A DNA stretch of 22,793 bases, taken from positions 1 through 22,793 of the forward strand of contig JAFAFU010000083.1 in NCBI GenBank assembly GCA_023423335.1, in the 5' to 3' direction. Position 1 is the first letter of the stretch. Every line of letters begins with the position of its first letter. This document shows positions 7,200 to 16,055 of this stretch, piece by piece. Source of the DNA: Bacillota bacterium. GTDB taxonomy: Bacteria > Bacillota > Clostridia > Lachnospirales > Lachnospiraceae. The position numbers and the translations under genes were made by a program. Under the pieces are notes generated by a model that saw only the letters and a program-made list of their open reading frames with translations, did no database searches and was not told the DNA's origin.

Positions 7200-10100
7200 T
7201 TACGTTCCTTCCTCGCATCGGATCTCTTTCCCAAGATACAGAGAGTAGATCACCATCTCCTTGACCTTCTTTTTCAGAATCTGCTCCAGCGCCCGCTTAT
7301 AATAACGTAACTGTACCTGATAACGATTTATCAGCTGCTCTTCATGATCTACAATATCGGATTTATAATCCAGCAATACCAGTTCTCCCTCTTCTTCAAA
7401 GAAGACATCGATAATTCCCTGTATCAGGATTATCTCATCACTGCTCTTATCCGGATAAACCTCCTCTGCCTTGATCCCCATTACGAACTGCCGCTCCTGA
7501 TAGAGCTTTCCGACCATTCCTGCTCTCCTCATACGTTCCGCGATCGGACTTTGAATAAATCTAAGTATATAATCCAGTTTTAACTTTTCAGCATCTTCCC
7601 TTTTCAGCTTCCTCTCCCTGACCATACGGTCAAGCTCGGTCCCGATATCCTCCCTTGTTCGTACCACGGTCAGATCCAGAAGCTCCAGCACCTTATGATA
7701 TAAGGTACCCCGGTCGGTGCCGGACGTAAGCTTTCCGGTTCCGCGGATGAAATCCGGTTCGGTAATCCCGCGGCTGTTCACCGGAGGGGTGATCCCTTCC
7801 TCCGTCTCCGCCGGTTCGGAGGCTTGTTCCGGATATAGGAGCTCGCTCTCCTCCTCATCTATAAACTGACCCAGCTTTTTCAACTCGGATACGGACATCT
7901 TAACCTTCAGTCCGGAGGCCTGCCGATAGGGATATAAATAGTTGAATCTTGTTTTAATATCTTTTCTTATGTTCTCATCAACTACCTGCTCCGGATGGAT
8001 CGCCCGAAGCTCCTCTTCTTCCATCCGAAGCACCACCTGCCTGGCGATCTCCTGCTCCATCAGATTATCCCGGTGCAGGAGCCGGATCACAAGCTTTTCC
8101 TTCCCTATGATAGCCGGATATTTCTCCGGAAGCTCCACACTGCCCATACAATTCACCATTGCAGGCAGTACCAACTCCATATAGCTCTTCGAGGACATCA
8201 ATTCAAAGAAGGAGAACTCCTTCGTCCTAATCTCCTCAACGGACTTGATATATCCGCTGAGAATTAATTTTTCCTTCGCTCTGGTCATAGCGACATAAAG
8301 AACTCTCAGCTCCTCACCGAGATTCTCCATCTGAAGCTTCTTCTGGATTGTCTTCTTTAACAGAGTCGGAACCTTCGTACGCATTTTACTATCGACATAT
8401 TCCGGACCTATTCCGTAATCCGAATGGATTACAATGCTATTTCTTAAATCCTGGGTGTTAAATTGCTTATTCAGCCCGGCTGCAAAGACAATGGGAAATT
8501 CCAGACCCTTGCTCTTATGGATACTCATAATCCGGACCGTATTATCCTGTTCTCCCAGGGTTGCCGCCTCTCCGAAATCAATCTCATACTTATTCAGCTT
8601 CTCCATATACCGGATAAAGTGAAACAGGCCGGTATAGCTTCCTTTCCCAAATCGGACGGCTTGATTGAGCAGCAGGTCGATATTGGCCTTCCGCCTGTCC
8701 CCTCCGGGCATCGCCAGAACATAATAGTAGTATCCCGTCTTTTCCAGTACCTCTTCAATCAACTCATGGATTGGTGTGTATTTTACTTTATCCCTGAATT
8801 CAGCCAACAGCTCTAAAAACCGTTCCAGCTTATCCTTTAATTCGCCGGTGCCTTCCTCCATATAAGCATAGGCCGCCTGGTACATATCCTTACTCCTGCC
8901 CTTAATTCTGATGCCGGCCAGCTCCGTGGTCGTCAGCCCTACGATCGGTGAATACAGCACCCCGACGAAGGGAATATCCTGTCTGGGATTATCTATGATA
9001 CGCAGCATATTTAAAAGTGTCATGATTTCTACCGTTTGAAAATACCCGGAGCCTGTATCCGCATACGCGGGAATCCCCTCCTGCATCAGAGTATTGACGA
9101 AAACCTCTGACCAGCCGGACATGCTTCTAAGCAGAATTACAATATCACGGTACGCCGCCGGACGGTGGGCCATCGTATCCCTGTCAAACAGCAGGAGTCC
9201 CTGCTCCGGATCGGTCAATTCCTTTATCCGCGCTGCAATTGATCTGGCCTCCAGCTCCTTCCTGGTATAGACCGCTTCCTCAGAATCCTCCTCCGGACGG
9301 CTATCTTTCTGATATTCGCTTTCTTCGGTATCACGGATAACCGGTGCCTCCTCGGTAATCAGAAGAAGCTCCACATCTTCGGCAGTCCGGCCGGGTGCCG
9401 GTTCGGATATCAATTCCTCAAAAAGCTCCCCATACTTTAAGGAGGCCGCTTCATCATAGACGATTCCCCCTACCGGCTCTGTCATGATCTGCTCAAAGAT
9501 CGTATTGACATAATCCAGGACCACCTTCCTGCTGCGGAAATTCTTATCCAGATCAATTCTCTGGTTCAGGTTAGGCTCCCCGGTCTCCAGACAGTCCCTG
9601 GCGGAGTAGGTTTTATATTTCTCCATAAACAGCTCGGGCATTGCCAGACGGAATTTATAGATGCTCTGCTTTACATCTCCCACCATGAACCGGTTACAGG
9701 CTCCCTGCTGCTCTCTGGAAATACTTTTCAGGATGGTTTCCTGAACCAGGTTACTGTCCTGGTACTCATCAATTAATATCTCTTCAAATAACTCACTGAG
9801 CTCCAGAGCTGCTGCGGTAGGAACCTTTTTCCCTTCTACATCCTCCACCAGGATATTCAGGGCAAAATGCTCCAGGTCATGAAAATCAATCAGATTCTTT
9901 TCGTCCTTTTTCTTCTCAAATTCCTTCATGAAATCCAGGGTTATCTCAAAAAGCACCTGTATGACCCTGTTCACTGCCTTAAGGTCTGCAAGCATTTCCT
10001 CCGGAGGCTGGAAGAAGAACTGGTTTGCCAGATCCTTAATCCCCTTCTTTATCTCGTCCCGCAGACTTTTTACACGGTCCTTCCTTGCCTGGGATACCCC

Positions 10101-10961
10101 CTCTTCTCTCTTTGGAGATAATCTGTCATAAGATATCTGCGAGAAGGCCTCCGCATATTCCGAATAAGTGCCTGATCTCCTGAGATGATCGATTAATTTA
10201 CGGTCGGAGACCAGGGCCGGAATATAGGCAGAAGGTCCGTCCATATCTGTGCAGAGAGCTATCGCTGCTTCGTTTTTACGGATCAGATCGGATAAAACCA
10301 CCTTAACATAACGCAGCAGCTCCTGCATCCAATCTGACTGTTCCATATCCGCCATAGTTTCTATCCCGAAGCTCCCCCGTATCTTGTGAAGCCAATCCCT
10401 GGGCCAGGGATTGCTCATGGAGAAACGAAACAGCTGCAGAACCAGCTCTTCAATCGGCAGATCGGATTTGGAATGGGAGTAGCTCTCGATAAATTCATGG
10501 AAGTCCTCCCCTCCTTCCTCATACCAACGTTCCAGAACCTCAGCCATGACATCGGAATGCATCAGCGTGATTTCCGATTCTTCCGCCATCTTAAAGGAGG
10601 GGTCCAGGTCAATCCGATGAAAATAATTCCGGATCACGTTCAGGCAAAAGCTATGGATTGTTGTGATCTGGGCACTTTGCAGCAGGGACAGCTGCTTCTG
10701 GAGATGGGTATTCCCCGGATGTTCGCGCAGCTTTTTGTCCAAAGCTTTTCCAATCCGCTCCCTCATCTGAGCTGCCGCCGCGTTCGTAAAGGTCACCACC
10801 AGCAAATGATCGATATCCATCGGCTGTTCCCCTTCCGATATCATTGTGATAATGCGCTCGACCAAAACAGCGGTCTTACCTGAGCCTGCCGCCGCCGATA
10901 CCAGTAAATTCTTATTCCTTGTATCAATTACCTTCTGCTGAGCTTCTGTCCAAATAGCCAT
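7200..10961 (-). CDS. addA: ATP-dependent helicase/nuclease subunit A (AddA)
   Basis: A 1253-residue UvrD-type superfamily 1 helicase fused to a RecB-like nuclease. Visible motifs: Walker A AAAGSGKT (23-30), motif Ia VVTFTNAAA (55-63), Walker B IDEYQD (to 402), motif III GDVKQSIYKFR (428-438), motif V SIHKSKGLEF, and motif VI LRVLYVAMTRAKEKL. The C-terminal nuclease has GTLYHKVLELLD and the catalytic LLDYKSD with Asp1198 and Lys1200. With AddB it unwinds and trims double-strand breaks until a Chi site is met, then loads RecA. Length and motif order are normal for the family. The start has GAAGGTGAT upstream. It follows addB by 45 bp, so both are almost certainly one transcript that ends at the 7137-7182 terminator. 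Confidence 0.97.
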   Translation of the reverse strand: MAIWTEAQQKVIDTRNKNLLVSAAAGSGKTAVLVERIITMISEGEQPMDIDHLLVVTFTNAAAAQMRERIGKALDKKLREHPGNTHLQKQLSLLQSAQITTIHSFCLNVIRNYFHRIDLDPSFKMAEESEITLMHSDVMAEVLERWYEEGGEDFHEFIESYSHSKSDLPIEELVLQLFRFSMSNPWPRDWLHKIRGSFGIETMADMEQSDWMQELLRYVKVVLSDLIRKNEAAIALCTDMDGPSAYIPALVSDRKLIDHLRRSGTYSEYAEAFSQISYDRLSPKREEGVSQARKDRVKSLRDEIKKGIKDLANQFFFQPPEEMLADLKAVNRVIQVLFEITLDFMKEFEKKKDEKNLIDFHDLEHFALNILVEDVEGKKVPTAAALELSELFEEILIDEYQDSNLVQETILKSISREQQGACNRFMVGDVKQSIYKFRLAMPELFMEKYKTYSARDCLETGEPNLNQRIDLDKNFRSRKVVLDYVNTIFEQIMTEPVGGIVYDEAASLKYGELFEELISEPAPGRTAEDVELLLITEEAPVIRDTEESEYQKDSRPEEDSEEAVYTRKELEARSIAARIKELTDPEQGLLLFDRDTMAHRPAAYRDIVILLRSMSGWSEVFVNTLMQEGIPAYADTGSGYFQTVEIMTLLNMLRIIDNPRQDIPFVGVLYSPIVGLTTTELAGIRIKGRSKDMYQAAYAYMEEGTGELKDKLERFLELLAEFRDKVKYTPIHELIEEVLEKTGYYYYVLAMPGGDRRKANIDLLLNQAVRFGKGSYTGLFHFIRYMEKLNKYEIDFGEAATLGEQDNTVRIMSIHKSKGLEFPIVFAAGLNKQFNTQDLRNSIVIHSDYGIGPEYVDSKMRTKVPTLLKKTIQKKLQMENLGEELRVLYVAMTRAKEKLILSGYIKSVEEIRTKEFSFFELMSSKSYMELVLPAMVNCMGSVELPEKYPAIIGKEKLVIRLLHRDNLMEQEIARQVVLRMEEEELRAIHPEQVVDENIRKDIKTRFNYLYPYRQASGLKVKMSVSELKKLGQFIDEEESELLYPEQASEPAETEEGITPPVNSRGITEPDFIRGTGKLTSGTDRGTLYHKVLELLDLTVVRTREDIGTELDRMVRERKLKREDAEKLKLDYILRFIQSPIAERMRRAGMVGKLYQERQFVMGIKAEEVYPDKSSDEIILIQGIIDVFFEEEGELVLLDYKSDIVDHEEQLINRYQVQLRYYKRALEQILKKKVKEMVIYSLYLGKEIRCEEGT

Positions 10962-11006
10962 TCTATCACCTTCGTTCCGATCAATTATAATAAGTTAAAT
11001 CTTGTT

Positions 11007-14000
11007 TTAATTATCTGCTTCTCCCCATATTTCAGCCTTTATCTCCTCTATGGGCTTCTTTGTCAGGTTTCGGTAGGAATAGCCCGGAAGCCTCAGATCA
11101 AAGCCGCAGGCACTGCGGAAGGCACAGTAATCACAGGCCTTTCTTTCCCCTGACCGGTAAGGGTTCAGTCTGGTATCGCCTTCCAGAATTTTATTGCTGT
11201 CCGCAGCCAGCTTCCGGTTGACATAGGAAAGCAAGGCCTTCAGCTGGGACTCCCCGGCAGCGGAGGATCGTTTCGCCAGCTCTCCCTCCTTATTTGTCTC
11301 TACCGGAATAATATCAGACCTCACAGAAGCACGCAGCTGTCCGTCCTCTCCTGCCAGTTTGCCGTCCATGCTGGAAATCACCTGCTTGTCCTCATTGACC
11401 AGACCGTTCATCCGTAGAGACTTGAAGATCTCCTCCTCTGCCAGTTCGGATTTCGCCACGATCGGATCATCAATATGGTAATAGAAAATTCCGGCGGGAA
11501 CAATCTCTTTCCCCGGATACTGGCCCTTCAGAAAATTCATGGCCGCACTGAGGTAAACCGCCAACTGCTGCTGAAGTCCGTAATATACGCTGTTCAGATC
11601 AAAAACGGTGCTTCCGGACTTATAATCCACAACGCGGACATATACCCTGTCCTCCGTCTCATAAAGATCCAACCGGTCAATCCTGCCCCGAAGACTTAAG
11701 AATGCGTCGGGCATATGGTTAAAGACCACCTCATATCCCGAAGGCTCGAAGGCTCCCTGCCGGATCTGGCTGCAGAGCGCCCACAGGGTCCTTACGGTAA
11801 TGCGCTCCATCCGGGTGATCAGATATTCACTTCGCTTTGTGCTCTTAAGATAACTGCTCTCATACAAATCAACCGCCCGGGCCACGCACTGGATTGCCCA
11901 TTCCTCTCTCACCTCATCCGGAATCGTGTGCCAGTTATACTCGCTGGTATCCAGACGTTTTGAGAATTCATCAATCGCATTATGGAATATGTTACCGATA
12001 TCGGGAACGGCCAGTTTATATTCCTGCCGTTCCTCCAGGGATAATCCATAGGACATGAAATGGGCAAACGCACATCCGGCATAGCACTCCAGCCTGGTAA
12101 CGCTTCCTTTCAGCTCCTTGCCGTAGAGCAGTATCGCCGCCTCCCTGGATATTCCTTTCTCCCGGTTAACATAAAAAGCTCCCTTCATCAGCCGTTCCAG
12201 GATTATTTCCGTCTTCGGATCCGACTTATAATGGAGATACAGCTCCCGCCAGAGCTGGGAGATTTCTTTGGTCTGCAGTCCCCTGAGTCCTTCGGCCAAA
12301 TAGGTGATCCCATCATCCTTTAAGACATGGTCCAGCTCCTCCAGACTCTCCTCATCCCTATGTATCTTAATATCCTTAAACAGTTGCTTCAATTTGCCGA
12401 TCAGGAAGGAGGGATTCACAGATTTCCCGTCCGCATTCACCCTGTGGCAGGTAATATAGAGCCGTTCCTTTGGCTTCGTCATATTCAGATAGAGATAGAA
12501 CTGTTCCGTAAATGCCAGCTGCCGTTTCGTCGGTGCTAACTCAATCTCATTGCTGATCAGCAGCTCCCTCTCCAGATCGGACAGGATACCGCCGCTTCCG
12601 ATCGCCTTCGGAAGCAGGCCCTCATTTGCCCCGAGCAGAAAGAGTGCCCGGATATCCTTCAGTCTTGTACGCTCCGTATCTCCGATTACTACCTCATCCA
12701 CACCGGGAGGAATCAGCCCGACCTTGATCTCACCCAGACCGGCTTCCAACACTTCTCCGAATTCCTTCAGGCTGATATGCTCGGAACCTAACAGCAGTAC
12801 CATCTGGTCATATAGTTCCATGATGATCCGGTAAATCTGTTCATATTCCTTCACTGCCAGCGGCAGTCCCTGTTCGGAAAAGCTTAAGCACAGGCTCTCC
12901 AGCTTCTGCTCTATCCCAAGACGGACTCCCAGTTCATAAAGCGCAGCCGTATAATCCTTCACGGTCTTCTCTTTATCCTTCAGAACCATAATTAACGGCT
13001 GAAGCTCCTCCAATACCTGAACTCTGATCCGGTTGATCCTCTCCAGGTCCACGGTCTCCTTCTTCCTGTAATACCGTGTAAAGGCTTCCATATATCGTTT
13101 TCCGCCCCGGATTCCGGTCGCCAGAATATAGTTTTCAAAGTAATCAATATCCTCCACCATAATCCCGGTCAAACCTGTCCGCAGATACCGAAAGACGCTT
13201 TCATAACTGAAGTCCTCCGCGGCAACCGCTATGGCAGAGCGCAAAAGCTCTGCAAAGGGATTCCCCAGAATCTCCTTCTTATAGTCAATGAAACAGGGAA
13301 TCCCGGCTCTTATAAATCTTCGTTTTGCCAGTCTTCCATACTGCTCAATATCTCCGGTTACTATCGCAATATCCCGGTAACGGAAGCCCTCTTCCCTTAT
13401 CAGCCGTTTAATTTCCCTTACGGCAAAATCAATCTCCGCTTCCGAATCCTTCACCGCATGAATGGAAATTTCCTCCTGTTCCTCCTCGTAGCATTCATAG
13501 GGATACCGGAACAGATTGCGCTCCAGGGAGGCTAAGGCCGGCGAGTTCTTATAGCGGTAGGGTATTTTAAGACCGCTTCTTTCCTGGGCATAGACCGGCG
13601 GCTCAATCCTTGTATTCGTCTCGTCAGCGATTTTATAAAGCTTTAAGATGGTTTTCTTACTGAGAGCGAATAGCTGATGCTCTGTGGACGGACCCGTAAG
13701 CTCTTCTCTCGGATCTATGGTAACAGTAACCATAACCTTCTTTGCATATCTCATCATCTTTGCCAGCAGTTCATTTTGACAGGGAGTAAAGCCGGTAAAG
13801 CCGTCCAGGCAGATCACACTGTTTTTCAGCCACTCCGACTGGTCCAATACCCCGTTTAGGACAGTCAGAATTTCTTCCGCCGTGATATATCTCTCCTTCA
13901 TAAAAGCCGCAAAACCCTCATAAATAGTCAGGATGTCCCTAAGCTTCGCCTTAAGAACCGGCTTTTTCTCTGAAACCGTAAGCATCCGCTTAAAATCCCC

Positions 14001-14408
14001 GGGCTTGATATTATACTGGTACAGCTCCGAAAGAAGAGATTTCAGTTCATTGATAAAGCCTGTCCTGCGGACACTTGATCCGAACAGGATCAGTTCCTTC
14101 TTCTTCTCAGCCACCACCCTGCGGATCACCATGCTTTTTCCGGTGTCCTCCAGAATCGGACAGTCATTCCCGCCGACCTCATCAAAAATCCTATAGGCAA
14201 AGCGCAGGAAGCTTAAGATATCGACATTCATGACCCCATGGTCGGGATGCATGGATACCATATCTTTTTGAGTCTGAAGCGTGAATTGCTCCGGTACGAT
14301 AAGCAGATAATCGGTACCGGGATTCTTCCTGGATTGTTCAATTATCTCGCGGTAAAGCTGATAGGATTTGCCTGAACCGGCACTTCCGAGGAATAATTGC
14401 AGTGACAT
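11007..14408 (-). CDS. addB: ATP-dependent helicase/nuclease subunit B (AddB)
   Basis: A 1133-residue partner of AddA. An N-terminal Walker A GSAGSGKS (8-15) is followed by a degenerate helicase body. The C-terminal nuclease has VVDYKSGS with Asp928 and Lys930. The four cysteines that hold the 4Fe-4S cluster around the nuclease domain are all present: Cys779 (in YAGCAF), then Cys1092, Cys1095 and Cys1101 in ACDYCAFRSACGF. In the family AddB reads Chi, and its nuclease cuts one strand. The ATG has GGAGG eight bases upstream. It is the first gene of the addBA operon and is divergent from the small membrane protein at 14527. Confidence 0.97.
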   Translation of the reverse strand: MSLQLFLGSAGSGKSYQLYREIIEQSRKNPGTDYLLIVPEQFTLQTQKDMVSMHPDHGVMNVDILSFLRFAYRIFDEVGGNDCPILEDTGKSMVIRRVVAEKKKELILFGSSVRRTGFINELKSLLSELYQYNIKPGDFKRMLTVSEKKPVLKAKLRDILTIYEGFAAFMKERYITAEEILTVLNGVLDQSEWLKNSVICLDGFTGFTPCQNELLAKMMRYAKKVMVTVTIDPREELTGPSTEHQLFALSKKTILKLYKIADETNTRIEPPVYAQERSGLKIPYRYKNSPALASLERNLFRYPYECYEEEQEEISIHAVKDSEAEIDFAVREIKRLIREEGFRYRDIAIVTGDIEQYGRLAKRRFIRAGIPCFIDYKKEILGNPFAELLRSAIAVAAEDFSYESVFRYLRTGLTGIMVEDIDYFENYILATGIRGGKRYMEAFTRYYRKKETVDLERINRIRVQVLEELQPLIMVLKDKEKTVKDYTAALYELGVRLGIEQKLESLCLSFSEQGLPLAVKEYEQIYRIIMELYDQMVLLLGSEHISLKEFGEVLEAGLGEIKVGLIPPGVDEVVIGDTERTRLKDIRALFLLGANEGLLPKAIGSGGILSDLERELLISNEIELAPTKRQLAFTEQFYLYLNMTKPKERLYITCHRVNADGKSVNPSFLIGKLKQLFKDIKIHRDEESLEELDHVLKDDGITYLAEGLRGLQTKEISQLWRELYLHYKSDPKTEIILERLMKGAFYVNREKGISREAAILLYGKELKGSVTRLECYAGCAFAHFMSYGLSLEERQEYKLAVPDIGNIFHNAIDEFSKRLDTSEYNWHTIPDEVREEWAIQCVARAVDLYESSYLKSTKRSEYLITRMERITVRTLWALCSQIRQGAFEPSGYEVVFNHMPDAFLSLRGRIDRLDLYETEDRVYVRVVDYKSGSTVFDLNSVYYGLQQQLAVYLSAAMNFLKGQYPGKEIVPAGIFYYHIDDPIVAKSELAEEEIFKSLRMNGLVNEDKQVISSMDGKLAGEDGQLRASVRSDIIPVETNKEGELAKRSSAAGESQLKALLSYVNRKLAADSNKILEGDTRLNPYRSGERKACDYCAFRSACGFDLRLPGYSYRNLTKKPIEEIKAEIWGEADN

Positions 14409-14526
14409 GGCTTTTCCTCCATAAAATAGCTAGCAAGCTGTTAATTTATCTGCATAAATTAATCTTCTGTTTAATAATATATAATAAGATTAGACAATGA
14501 AGCAAAATATGCTCCGGAGGATAGAA

Positions 14527-14961
14527 ATGGCGAAAACGAAAATAGTCGTTATTCAATTAAAAGAAATCATATATACCGTAATCTTTGCGGCATTGGGTAT
14601 CCTTCTGATCCTTTTGTTAATATTCATGTTCAATGGGAAAGATGACGAAAATGCGTCTACGGAAACCAGCCTTTATAAAGCGGGGGTTTGGACCTCCTCC
14701 ATTGCACTGAATGACACTGCGATCAACCTGGAAGTAGTTCTTGATGAGGACCACATCAACAAGGTACATATCGTAAATATCGATGATACCATTACTACGA
14801 TGTATCCTCTCGTTGAGCCTTCCTTGGAAGAAATAGCTCTTCAATTATATAAGGACGTCCCGATTGATCAGGTAAAGCTGTCGGAGGACAGCAGATATAC
14901 ACAAACTCTTCTGATTGAAGCAATCAAGGTAGCCCTTGACAAAGCCAAAGCATCACCCTGA
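14527..14961 (+). CDS. Small membrane-anchored protein with FMN-binding-like outer domain
   Basis: A 144-residue protein. A short cytoplasmic start (MAKTKIVVIQLKE) leads into one transmembrane helix (about 14-36), followed by an extracytoplasmic domain of about 100 residues. The pattern YKAGVWTSSI...INLEVVLDEDHINKVHIVN...LLIEAIKVALDKAK follows the FMN-binding fold of RnfG/NqrC-like proteins. However, the SGAT motif whose Thr carries covalent FMN is missing (SEDSRYTQTLLIEAI stands in its place), so flavin attachment is unlikely. Function unknown. ATG 14527 is chosen because GGAGG ends six bases before it; an in-frame ATG at 14497 has no such site. It is divergent from addB, with a TATAAT at 14480-14485 but no good -35. 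A perfect hairpin follows the stop. Confidence 0.7.
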   Translation: MAKTKIVVIQLKEIIYTVIFAALGILLILLLIFMFNGKDDENASTETSLYKAGVWTSSIALNDTAINLEVVLDEDHINKVHIVNIDDTITTMYPLVEPSLEEIALQLYKDVPIDQVKLSEDSRYTQTLLIEAIKVALDKAKASP

Positions 14962-14987
14962 CTATTCTTACATAGCGCCTTCTTAGT

Positions 14988-15045
14988 ACAACGTTCTGCA
15001 GCAGCTTCCCGAACACACCTCCGGGCGGCTGTTTCAGAACGTTGT
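14988..15045. terminator. Long stem-loop between convergent genes
   Basis: ACAACGTTCTG (14988-14998) pairs perfectly with CAGAACGTTGT (15035-15045). Inside, CAGC...CCCG and CGGG...GGCTG extend the stem. It lies 26 bases after the membrane-protein stop and about 90 bases beyond the degV stop, so it may end both transcripts. There is no clean T-run on either side, which makes an RNA-stability role or a dispersed repeat equally possible. Confidence 0.45.
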
Positions 15046-15081
15046 ATTAATGTTCGTTTCCATATGATCCGCACTCTATGT

Positions 15082-15148
15082 AGCTGTTGACAGCAAGCAG
15101 CTGTTGACAGCAAGTAGCTGTTACAGCAAGTAATTGTTTACACCAAAT
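15082..15148. repeat. Tandem 17-bp palindromic repeats running into the degV stop codon
   Basis: AGCTGTTGACAGCAAGC is followed directly by AGCTGTTGACAGCAAGT and then by a 16-base copy with one deletion. A fourth, degenerate unit (15132-15148, about 12 of 17 matching) contains the degV stop codon. Each unit holds the inverted repeat GCTGT-TG-ACAGC. Unit boundaries are 15082, 15099, 15116 and 15132. Confidence 0.85.
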
Positions 15149-16019
15149 ATTTTTTGTAGGGGGATTCTTCATTCATGAAAATGATACCGATAATTCCGGG
15201 GCCTGTATGGGCTCCTATGGCACATCCCACATAATTGTCCATAAAACGTTTACAACCATAGGCAACGCCCAGCTGCTCCTTCATTTTCTCCATGGTTTCC
15301 GCGTCGTCGCCATGAGCAATTCCGATCATCTGCTCCTTCAGATCCTTTCCTCTTTCCCCGACTATTTCAATCAGCCGTTTTAAGGACTTCTGCCGTCCGC
15401 GGATTTTCTCAATGGATTCCAATGCGCCCATATCATTGACCTGGATAATCGGCTTGATATCCAGAAGACTTCCTGCAATTGCTGAGGTCTTGCTCAGCCG
15501 TCCTCCCTTCAGCAGATACTCCAGGGTGTTTACTGTGAAGATATGCTCCATATGACCGCAATGCCAATCTATTCCATCAATAATTTCCTCTTTTGCGGCC
15601 CCGTTCTTCTGCATCAGCAGGGCATAATAAGCAGCCAGGCCAAAACCCAGGGAAGCACATTTCGTATCGATAATGGTCAGGTCAAAATCCGGATATTGCT
15701 CCAGCAGCTCCCTTTTTGCCAGGTTGGCGGCATTGAAGGTTCCGGCAATCCCGGTGGAGAAACATAGATAGATGACTGCATCCTTATTTTTTGCATAGGA
15801 CAGGAAATTGTCGTAGAACATCTGAGAGTTGATATGGTAGGTCTTGATATCCTTGCCGCTTCGAAGGATGTCATAAAATTCTTCCGGTACAATTGTTTTA
15901 CCATCAAAATAATCTTTTTCATCAATGACCACCGGAGTAGGAATTACATGTAAGTCAAACTCCCTGATTACCCATTTTGGGGTATCCGATGCTGAATCTG
16001 TGATAATCTTAAGTGCCAT
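15138..16019 (-). CDS. DegV-family fatty-acid-binding protein
   Basis: A 293-residue protein of normal DegV length. The N-terminal ITDSASD, the central FSTGIAGTF, the DTKCASLGFG strand, the YLLKGGRLS loop and the C-terminal GAHTGPGIIG are family hallmarks. DegV proteins bind a long-chain fatty acid. In Firmicutes the FakB members pass it to the kinase FakA for phosphorylation and phospholipid synthesis. Whether this copy serves FakA cannot be told, since no FakA is in the window. AGGAGGG lies six bases upstream of the ATG. It starts 36 bp after nadE and is probably co-transcribed with it. The last codons run into tandem repeats, so the terminal residues KKYLV may have been altered by repeat expansion. 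Confidence 0.92.
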   Translation of the reverse strand: MALKIITDSASDTPKWVIREFDLHVIPTPVVIDEKDYFDGKTIVPEEFYDILRSGKDIKTYHINSQMFYDNFLSYAKNKDAVIYLCFSTGIAGTFNAANLAKRELLEQYPDFDLTIIDTKCASLGFGLAAYYALLMQKNGAAKEEIIDGIDWHCGHMEHIFTVNTLEYLLKGGRLSKTSAIAGSLLDIKPIIQVNDMGALESIEKIRGRQKSLKRLIEIVGERGKDLKEQMIGIAHGDDAETMEKMKEQLGVAYGCKRFMDNYVGCAIGAHTGPGIIGIIFMNEESPYKKYLV

Positions 16020-16055
16020 TATTTACCCTCCTGTTATATTAAGTATCCCGGCAAC

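Noticed and set aside
9867..10883. Long open frames on the plus strand opposite addA
   Set aside because: They are antisense shadows of a full-length, motif-complete addA gene.
15082..15148. CRISPR array
   Set aside because: The repeats are 17 bp, directly abutting and without spacers, so they are a simple tandem repeat.
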